A program made the translations under genes and the position numbers. From positions 1 to 5,145 of the forward strand of contig JALZVB010000055.1 of assembly GCA_023300835.1 (NCBI GenBank): a stretch of DNA of 5,145 nt. Reading direction: 5' to 3'. Of the stretch, positions 1 to 5,145 are shown one piece after another. Origin of the DNA: Saprospiraceae bacterium (GTDB taxonomy: Bacteria > Bacteroidota > Bacteroidia > Chitinophagales > Saprospiraceae). Positions within the stretch are counted from its first letter, which is position 1. Each line of letters begins with the position of its first letter. Under the pieces are notes generated by a model that saw only the letters and a program-made list of their open reading frames with translations, had not been told where the DNA came from and did not search any database.

Positions 1-142
1 TGCTAGCAATGAAATAGTCAAAAGAATTCATTAACCTTGATAAATATAATGAGATCACTTTAATAGGTTTAGATACCCATTAAAGTGATCTCATTATATT
101 TATCAAGGTTAATGAATTCTTTTGACTATTTCATTGCTAGCA
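1..142. repeat. Long near-perfect inverted repeat (palindrome), 64-bp arms
   Basis: Bases 1-64 are the exact reverse complement of bases 79-142, leaving a 14-base centre (65-78). Even in the centre some opposed bases pair (GGT at 66-68 with ACC at 75-77, T70 with A73), so only three of the 71 opposed pairs mismatch. EcoRI-type GAATTC sites at 24-29 and 114-119 and GCTAGC at 2-7 and 136-141 mark the symmetry. The arm begins at the first base of the window, so the repeat may continue to the left. The arms are AT-rich, have no T-tract typical of an intrinsic terminator, and contain no recognisable transposase or coding sequence. It could be a real cruciform-forming element or a fold-back artefact at a contig end. 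The inverted repeat itself is certain; its origin is not. Confidence 0.95.
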
Positions 143-316
143 TAGTGCTGACACAAAATGCAGGAGCCTGGATTTGTGAAGTTTTATTAAGCATTCCTTA
201 ATCGTTATTCCTATTGCTTTCACCTTTTCATCTATCTTATTTATTAGAACTATTATCTATACATAAAGAACATTTTTTCTAATTTGTGATTGTATAAGCA
301 TAATCTCATAATTACT
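143..316. other. Leader region upstream of the DUF5682 gene, no gene seen
   Basis: This AT-rich stretch lies between the palindrome and the DUF5682 gene. I see no recognisable gene, tRNA or riboswitch. It has a weak 6-bp AT-rich hairpin at 186-202 (ATTAAG, 5-base loop, CTTAAT). One frame stays open from 73 to a TAA at 199-201, but it is short and unrecognised. No convincing Bacteroidota-type promoter (-33 TTG with -7 TAnnTTTG) or sigma70 promoter stands out, although the promoter for the downstream operon would be expected here if transcription does not come from further left. Confidence 0.5.
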
Positions 317-2554
317 ATGTCAATAACAATTCTAGGTATAAGGCATCATGGTGTTGGATCAGCTAGAAACGTTAAGGAATATTTGGAATTATTGAAACCT
401 GACCTTATTATAGTAGAAGGTCCTCCAGAGATTACGGATACATTGCTGCGGATAGGTGAGGATGAGCTTGTCCCGCCTGTAGCCATCATGGTATATAATG
501 ACAAAGACGCCAAACAATCTACATTTTATCCATTTGCAGAATATTCGCCGGAATGGGTAGCAGCCGAATATGCCAATAAGAATAAGATTCCGCTCAGAAG
601 CAGTGATCTCCCCGTGGCATTGGCTTTCAAACAACAGCAGATAGAGCTTGAATCGCCTATGTCACTAGATGATTACAACCTCGATACCAAGGCAGTAAAT
701 AAAGATCCATTGAGTTATCTGGCCAATATTGCGGGATATGAATCAGGTGAGCAGTGGTGGGAACATCAATTTGAGGAGAAGAGATCACAAGATCCCGTAG
801 AACATTTTGAAGCGGTTATGTTGAGTATGACGGCTCTCAGAGAAGCGAACATCCGTTCTTCGCTAGATACGGAGAATGTAGCTAGAGAGGCATACATGAG
901 GGAATCTTTGCGTCAAGCGCAAAATGAGATGTATTCTAATATTGTATTTGTATGTGGAGCATGGCATGCACCTGTGCTGAATGAACTCGATAAGACCGCC
1001 AAAGCAGATGCTAAGATTATTAAAAGTCTAGGTAAGTCCAAAGTCAAAATCACCAGCACCTGGATACCATGGACTAATTCTCGGTTATCTATGACTTCAG
1101 GTTATGGAGCGGGTATACAGTCGCCAGGTTGGTCTGAGCACTTGTGGAAATTTAAAGACGATATAGAAATGAATTGGTTGACTCATGTGGCCGAAACCTT
1201 CAGAGAAAAGCTAATGGATATCTCTACCGCCCATGTTATCGAAAGCTACAGACTAGCAGAATCACTCTCAGCTATCAGAAATATTTCTACTATAAGATTA
1301 CAAGAATTGAATGAAGCGACCCAAACAGTTATGTGTATGGGCGATGCTATTTTGTTAGACTTAATTAAAGACAAACTTGTCGTTGGTCACAGACTAGGAG
1401 AAGTCCCCAATGATATTCCTAAAGTCCCGCTACAAAGTGATTTTGAACAAATAATAAAAAAGCTAAGGCTAAAGTTAACAGACTTAGAAAAACAAGTTGA
1501 CTTAGATCTGAGAAAAGAAACTGGCTTACAGAAAAGTATTCTTTTTCATCGTTTGGAGATTCTAGAATTGCCCTGGGCAGAAAGAGTAGCCGTAAGAACC
1601 AAAGGTACTTTCAAAGAATCTTGGCTCCTAGAATGGACACCGGAGTTAATGATCTTATTAATTGACAAAGCTTATTATGGCAACACCGTAGAATTAGCAA
1701 GCCAAGCTATTGTAAAAGAAAAAGGTGGTTCAGCTAAAGCCATCGCTATACTTACACAACTCATAAGCAGTTGCATTCCAGGAGAATTATACAACTGCAT
1801 TGATTTCTTATTAAAACGCATAAACGATCAATCAGCCATTTCTTCTGATGTTATTGATCTTATGGAGTCTGTACCAGGCCTAGTAAAGATTGCCAGATAC
1901 GGAAACGTGAGACAATCAGATCTCACTCAGATAGAAGATATATCAGAACGGTTATTTCTTAAAATATTTTTCAATCTGTCCTCAGCTTCCTATGGATTAG
2001 ATGAAGACAGTTCCAATAAATTATTTGACTTAATTACTAAAGTCAATAATGCTATAAGATTATACGACAAGCCCGAACTCAAAGAAAAATGGTTAGATGC
2101 CATAAGTAACCTACTCGGAAACACAGGCGTACATCCGATTATTTTAGGTTGTGTAAGTCGACTGCTCTTAGATGCTCAGCGACTGAGTGACAAGAAAGCA
2201 GCTAACTTGTTTTCATATCACCTATCAGCCAACAATCCACCTAATGAAGTAGCGGCATGGCTAGAAGGATTTCTCAAAGGCAGCGGCATGATTCTTATCT
2301 ATGATAATAAGTTATGGAACCTGTTATACAATTGGATATTAGATTTGCCTCATGATGTTTTTATGGAAATGCTTCCTATCTTAAGACGTACAATGAGCCA
2401 ATTTGAATTTGGAGAAAGAAGACAGATAGGAGAAAAAGCCAAGCAAGGCGTCCAAGCATCAGATCAGATTTCAGAAGTAGATCCGGAATCATTTAATCAT
2501 GAACGAGCACTGGCCGTATTACCTACAATTATAAATCTGTTAGGACCTCATTAA
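317..2554 (+). CDS. DUF5682 family protein (putative TraB/ChaN/EreA-like metal hydrolase fold)
   Basis: This 745-residue protein (754 if the in-frame ATG at 290 is used) matches my memory of the DUF5682 family along its length. Counting from the ATG at 317, visible marks are ILGIRHHGVGSAR near residues 5-17, VEGPPE at 33-38, SSDLP near 95-99, CGAWH at 213-217 and the block IPWTNSRLSMTSGYGAG near 250-266. The C-terminus ends with the usual ERALAVLP...LLG pattern, so the gene looks complete. The two GxxH motifs (His10 and His217) plus Glu34 resemble the active-site pattern of the TraB/Tiki/ChaN/EreA superfamily; hydrolase activity is inferred and the substrate unknown. Residues from about 290 onward look mostly helical. 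No signal peptide or membrane segment is seen, so it is probably cytoplasmic. I prefer 317 because family members usually start a few residues before ILGIRHHG; neither start has a clear ribosome site. The vWA gene follows after six bases, and the usual MoxR ATPase partner is not in view. Confidence 0.9.
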   Translation: MSITILGIRHHGVGSARNVKEYLELLKPDLIIVEGPPEITDTLLRIGEDELVPPVAIMVYNDKDAKQSTFYPFAEYSPEWVAAEYANKNKIPLRSSDLPVALAFKQQQIELESPMSLDDYNLDTKAVNKDPLSYLANIAGYESGEQWWEHQFEEKRSQDPVEHFEAVMLSMTALREANIRSSLDTENVAREAYMRESLRQAQNEMYSNIVFVCGAWHAPVLNELDKTAKADAKIIKSLGKSKVKITSTWIPWTNSRLSMTSGYGAGIQSPGWSEHLWKFKDDIEMNWLTHVAETFREKLMDISTAHVIESYRLAESLSAIRNISTIRLQELNEATQTVMCMGDAILLDLIKDKLVVGHRLGEVPNDIPKVPLQSDFEQIIKKLRLKLTDLEKQVDLDLRKETGLQKSILFHRLEILELPWAERVAVRTKGTFKESWLLEWTPELMILLIDKAYYGNTVELASQAIVKEKGGSAKAIAILTQLISSCIPGELYNCIDFLLKRINDQSAISSDVIDLMESVPGLVKIARYGNVRQSDLTQIEDISERLFLKIFFNLSSASYGLDEDSSNKLFDLITKVNNAIRLYDKPELKEKWLDAISNLLGNTGVHPIILGCVSRLLLDAQRLSDKKAANLFSYHLSANNPPNEVAAWLEGFLKGSGMILIYDNKLWNLLYNWILDLPHDVFMEMLPILRRTMSQFEFGERRQIGEKAKQGVQASDQISEVDPESFNHERALAVLPTIINLLGPH

Positions 2555-2560
2555 TATAGT

Positions 2561-3751
2561 ATGAAAGAAACAGACAAGGAGACGGATATTCTTACAAGAT
2601 GGAGATTGATACTAGGAGGCGGAGATGCTGATGGTACTGATGTTAAACTATCAGAGTCAGATGGTAATGTCGATGAGTCACTATCCGCACTGTATGAATA
2701 CGAGAGAAAGCAACAGTTTGATTATGGAGCGGGATCTAGAAAAGGTGGCTCTGGTGCTTCTAGTCCACAGGTATCACGCTGGCTAGGGGATATAAGAAAA
2801 TACTTTCCCAGTTCAGTTGTAAAAGTTATGCAGAATGATGCCCTCAAGCATGAACAGCTTAAGCGGAAGATGTTATTTGAACCAGATATACTTGAGCAAG
2901 CAGAAGCAGATGTACACCTTATTGCTACGCTAATGGAACTCGGAAAATTGATTCCCAGTAAGACCAAAGCTACCGCAAGACGTGTTGTCAAAAAAGTCGT
3001 AGATGACCTCATGCGCAAGTTACAACAGAAGACAATCGCATCTATCTCTGGTGCCATAGACAAGGCCGCAAGAAATAGAAGGCCTAGACATAATGAGATA
3101 AACTGGAATGCTACTATAAGAAAGAACCTCAAGCATTACCAACCAGATTTCAAGACGATTATCCCAGAAGTAAAGATCGGGTACGGTAGAAAAATACGAA
3201 GATCAGTCAAGGATATAATACTATGTATTGACCAGAGTGGATCTATGGGTACGTCAGTTGTCTACTCAGGAATATTCGGCGCAGTAATGGCTTCATTACC
3301 TAATGTTAGAACACAGATGCTGGTTTTTGATACAGAAGTAACTGATATGACGGAGGACCTAAAGGATCCTGTTGATTTATTATTCGGCGTACAACTGGGA
3401 GGTGGAACTGATATCAATTTGGCATTGCAAGTATGTCAGCAGAAAGTGACCAAACCTGCTGATACGATACTTGTATTGATTACGGATCTCATAGAAGGTG
3501 GTAATCTAGATGACATGTTTCAGCGGGCCTCTGATCTAGTTGAGAGTGGGGTACAAGTCATATGTCTACTAGCCTTGAATGATGATGGCAGTCCTTATTA
3601 TGATAAAGAGAATGCCAGAAAATTCGGTGAATTTGGAATTCCAGTATTTGCTTGTACACCAGATATCTTTCCAGACTTGATGTCTGCCGCTATTAGAAAA
3701 GACGATCTCCAATTGTGGGCCAGTAAACATAATATACCTTTAATCGTATGA
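2561..3751 (+). CDS. vWA domain protein with intact MIDAS, partner of DUF5682
   Basis: This 396-residue protein has a charged, helical N-terminal half and a C-terminal von Willebrand factor A domain (about residues 215-390). The MIDAS metal site is complete: DQSGS at residues 224-228 (Asp224, Ser226, Ser228), Thr283 in GGGTDIN, and Asp309 in LITDLIEGG. The N-terminal RWRLILGG, the RWLGDIRKYFPSSVV block near residue 75 and the RPRHNEINWNATIRKNLKHY block near 175-195 are typical of the CoxE-like vWA proteins that accompany DUF5682 and MoxR ATPases. In MoxR-vWA systems generally, the vWA protein is thought to bind a target through the metal ion and hand it to, or regulate, the AAA+ ATPase; its target here is unknown. 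No signal peptide or transmembrane segment is seen. It starts six bases after the DUF5682 stop, and its TGA overlaps the ATG of the transporter gene as ATGA, so translation of the next gene is probably coupled to it. No strong Shine-Dalgarno sequence precedes the ATG. Confidence 0.93.
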   Translation: MKETDKETDILTRWRLILGGGDADGTDVKLSESDGNVDESLSALYEYERKQQFDYGAGSRKGGSGASSPQVSRWLGDIRKYFPSSVVKVMQNDALKHEQLKRKMLFEPDILEQAEADVHLIATLMELGKLIPSKTKATARRVVKKVVDDLMRKLQQKTIASISGAIDKAARNRRPRHNEINWNATIRKNLKHYQPDFKTIIPEVKIGYGRKIRRSVKDIILCIDQSGSMGTSVVYSGIFGAVMASLPNVRTQMLVFDTEVTDMTEDLKDPVDLLFGVQLGGGTDINLALQVCQQKVTKPADTILVLITDLIEGGNLDDMFQRASDLVESGVQVICLLALNDDGSPYYDKENARKFGEFGIPVFACTPDIFPDLMSAAIRKDDLQLWASKHNIPLIV

Positions 3752-4497
3752 GCAATATAAATAAGGTCAAATATCCGGTCATAAGAGATGTTGTAACGTC
3801 TACATATTTAGATGTGTTAGGCGCAGTCCTGATTTTAAGTATTTGTATTTACAAGAATTTCCACGGCACCATATTTTTTGAGGGAAGTATTAAGTTCGGA
3901 ATTCCATTTTCTGAATTGATGTCTTACGTAAAGCAAGGCGCTTACCCTCTTGGAATATTGTCGACAGTTGGTGCTGTGTTTTCTATGTTGGCGACCAGGT
4001 TTGTAAGTAAACAAAAGAACAGCGGGAATGCCATAGGTATTGTTACCACAGTTAATTCTGGAGCTAATGATTTTTTATTTGGGAATGGCTCTGCTATAAT
4101 AACTTATCCCATAACTTTTCTAGTCCATGCTTTCGCTTTTAGGAATTGGGCTACAGGTGAGAAGATTAAACCAAGAGATAAATACTATTACATTATTATC
4201 GCTGTAGGAATGTTAGTCGCATTCAGTCTCGTTTATATCGGTGCCTATTTGTTTCAAGGTAGAACAGATTCTTCATTCTTGTTTTTTGTAGGATTAACAT
4301 TTGGGCTGTCATTAGGCGCAACAATATGCAATGCTTTTAAGTACGAAGAAACTTGGTACAGTTGGATGATTTATAATATTGTCAATTTGACTAAGAATAT
4401 CATGCAAGTCAATATTGCTAATGTTGTCAAATATGTTTTTTATCTATTCAATGCGGCCTTCGCTTTAGTCGATTGGAAGTATAATGGAGATAGGTGA
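3748..4497 (+). CDS. pnuC: PnuC family nicotinamide riboside/NMN transporter
   Basis: This 249-residue integral membrane protein has about seven or eight hydrophobic segments and no cleavable signal peptide. PnuC proteins carry out facilitated uptake of nicotinamide riboside (historically described as NMN) across the inner membrane, with trapping by intracellular phosphorylation for NAD synthesis. The family signature WxxWxxxNxxxxxxN is present exactly as Trp203, Trp206, Asn210 and Asn217, residues known to line the substrate site in characterised PnuC. Other family-like marks are YPITF at 120-124 followed by His127, the NW at 133-134, and a C-terminal NAAFALVDWKY segment. The length is at the upper end of the family because of an N-terminal extension of about 60 residues with one extra hydrophobic stretch. 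The ATG overlaps the vWA stop codon (ATGA), which puts it in the same operon. No NadR, kinase, TonB receptor or thiamine riboswitch is seen nearby, so the exact vitamin is uncertain; PnuT and PnuX relatives carry thiamine or riboflavin. Confidence 0.82.
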   Translation: MSNINKVKYPVIRDVVTSTYLDVLGAVLILSICIYKNFHGTIFFEGSIKFGIPFSELMSYVKQGAYPLGILSTVGAVFSMLATRFVSKQKNSGNAIGIVTTVNSGANDFLFGNGSAIITYPITFLVHAFAFRNWATGEKIKPRDKYYYIIIAVGMLVAFSLVYIGAYLFQGRTDSSFLFFVGLTFGLSLGATICNAFKYEETWYSWMIYNIVNLTKNIMQVNIANVVKYVFYLFNAAFALVDWKYNGDR

Positions 4498-4524
4498 GGT
4501 TGTTTAAAACAAAAGATATTTGAA

Positions 4525-5145
4525 TCACAACACCAGAGACCTATACAACAATCGACAACCGACAATTAATATAAGAACGCCAGTTATTCTCTTAACCCAT
4601 ATCGGATCTAATTTACTTGTTGTCAATCTACTTCCTATCTGACCACCTACAAACACGGTACCCATAAGTGTAAAAGTTAATGACATGTCTAAAGATATTC
4701 CATGCGTTATAACTTGACCGATAAGACCTGAAGTAGAATTGGCTAATATGAATACGGCTGTTGTTGCAGCAATCGCTTTGGCACCTGCCCACTTAGTATG
4801 GTAAAGTACAGGGGAGAGAAAAATACCACCTCCTATACCAACTATCCCTGATAGAAAACCAATAGATCCACCTATGATGGAACTGCTGTATTTAGGCAGC
4901 GTTAATGTTGTAGCTTTTTTATTATTGATTAGCATTAATATTGCAGCAATCAAAAGAGTTAGGCCTAACCCAAAAAAGAACTGATCTTCAGATATATTAA
5001 TTAAACCTCCTAGAAAAGCCATAGGTATGCTTAATAAGACCAGTGGTACGACACGTTTTATATTTAAATAGCCTGACTTATAGAATAGGAATACACTTGT
5101 AGAGACTACGGTTAGATTACATAATAAAGCAAGCATCCGTATACT
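4525..5145 (-). CDS. TauE/SafE family sulfite exporter-like permease, 5' end cut off
   Basis: This reverse-strand frame runs from the right window edge to a TGA at 4525-4527. About 206 residues are visible; full TauE/SafE proteins have roughly 240-270. The frame is open through the last base (Ser-Ile-Arg precede the Met at 5136), and SIRMLAL continues a conserved internal block of the family, so that Met is not the true start and the N-terminal repeat begins outside the window. Visible marks counted from that Met are the second-repeat GFLSGIVGIGGG (93-104) followed by a Pro at 109, the GGQIGSRL segment near 164-171, and about six hydrophobic helices. The family is anion permeases of the inner membrane proposed to export sulfite, sulfoacetate or related organosulfur compounds; many members are of unknown substrate, and nothing nearby (no sulfatase or taurine gene) fixes it here. 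It converges on the PnuC gene with only 27 bases between the stops and is probably unrelated in function. Confidence 0.88.
   Translation of the reverse strand, partial: SIRMLALLCNLTVVSTSVFLFYKSGYLNIKRVVPLVLLSIPMAFLGGLINISEDQFFFGLGLTLLIAAILMLINNKKATTLTLPKYSSSIIGGSIGFLSGIVGIGGGIFLSPVLYHTKWAGAKAIAATTAVFILANSTSGLIGQVITHGISLDMSLTFTLMGTVFVGGQIGSRLTTSKLDPIWVKRITGVLILIVGCRLLYRSLVL

Noticed and set aside
1..142. Palindrome as a CRISPR repeat, MITE or insertion-sequence end
   Set aside because: There is no repeated unit with spacers, no target-site duplication visible (the left flank is outside the window), and no transposase nearby.
186..202. Small hairpin ATTAAG/CTTAAT as a terminator or leader element
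   Set aside because: The stem is six pairs with a single G-C pair and no following T-tract; such hairpins are expected by chance in AT-rich DNA.
270..300. TATAAG at 293-298 with an upstream T-run as a sigma70 promoter for the DUF5682 gene
   Set aside because: No proper -35 box, and it would leave a leader of only about 12 bases; the likely Bacteroidota host uses a different promoter consensus.
389..634. 81-codon reverse-strand frame inside the DUF5682 gene
   Set aside because: It lies opposite well-conserved DUF5682 coding sequence and resembles no family I know; a shadow frame.
2722..3132. 136-codon reverse-strand frame inside the vWA gene
   Set aside because: Cys/Ser/Leu-rich composition typical of antisense translation, opposite conserved vWA N-terminal coding sequence; a shadow frame.
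4498..4524. 13-base palindrome TTGTTTAAAACAA (4500-4512) between the convergent genes as a terminator
   Set aside because: As a hairpin it would have only a 5-bp AT-rich stem with a 3-base loop and no T-run on either strand, so a terminator call is not supported.

Overview
This 5,145-base, AT-rich window holds three codirectional genes (+ strand), one convergent gene (- strand) cut by the right edge, and a very long inverted repeat that starts at the first base. The host is most likely a member of the Bacteroidota. The reasons are the AT-rich coding with frequent AGA and ATA codons, the lack of clear Shine-Dalgarno sequences before the starts, and the style of the TauE/SafE-like and PnuC-like proteins. 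This is inference from protein style; there is no marker gene.

Layout: positions 1-142 form a near-perfect palindrome with 64-bp perfect arms. Positions 143-316 are leader sequence with no convincing gene. Positions 317-2554 encode a DUF5682-family protein, and 2561-3751 a vWA-domain protein with a complete MIDAS metal site. Positions 3748-4497 encode a PnuC-type nicotinamide riboside/NMN transporter that overlaps the vWA gene by 4 bases. Positions 4525-5145 (complement) hold the 3' part of a TauE/SafE-family permease whose N-terminus lies beyond the window.

The DUF5682 and vWA genes are six bases apart and are surely one transcription unit. From family knowledge, this pair usually belongs to a larger cluster with a MoxR-type AAA+ ATPase and often SWIM zinc-finger and DUF5691 genes. 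The cluster resembles MoxR-vWA chaperone or conflict systems, and its biochemical role is not established. None of the other partners is visible here. The DUF5682 N-terminal region carries two GxxH motifs and an early Glu that recall the TraB/Tiki/ChaN/EreA superfamily, so it may be a metal-dependent hydrolase.

The two most notable points are the palindrome at the left end, which may be a snap-back replication or library/assembly artefact and would then hide the true upstream neighbour, and the start-stop coupling of an NAD-precursor transporter to the DUF5682-vWA pair. The core genes look intact and ordinary for their families. I see no CRISPR array, RNA gene or insertion sequence.
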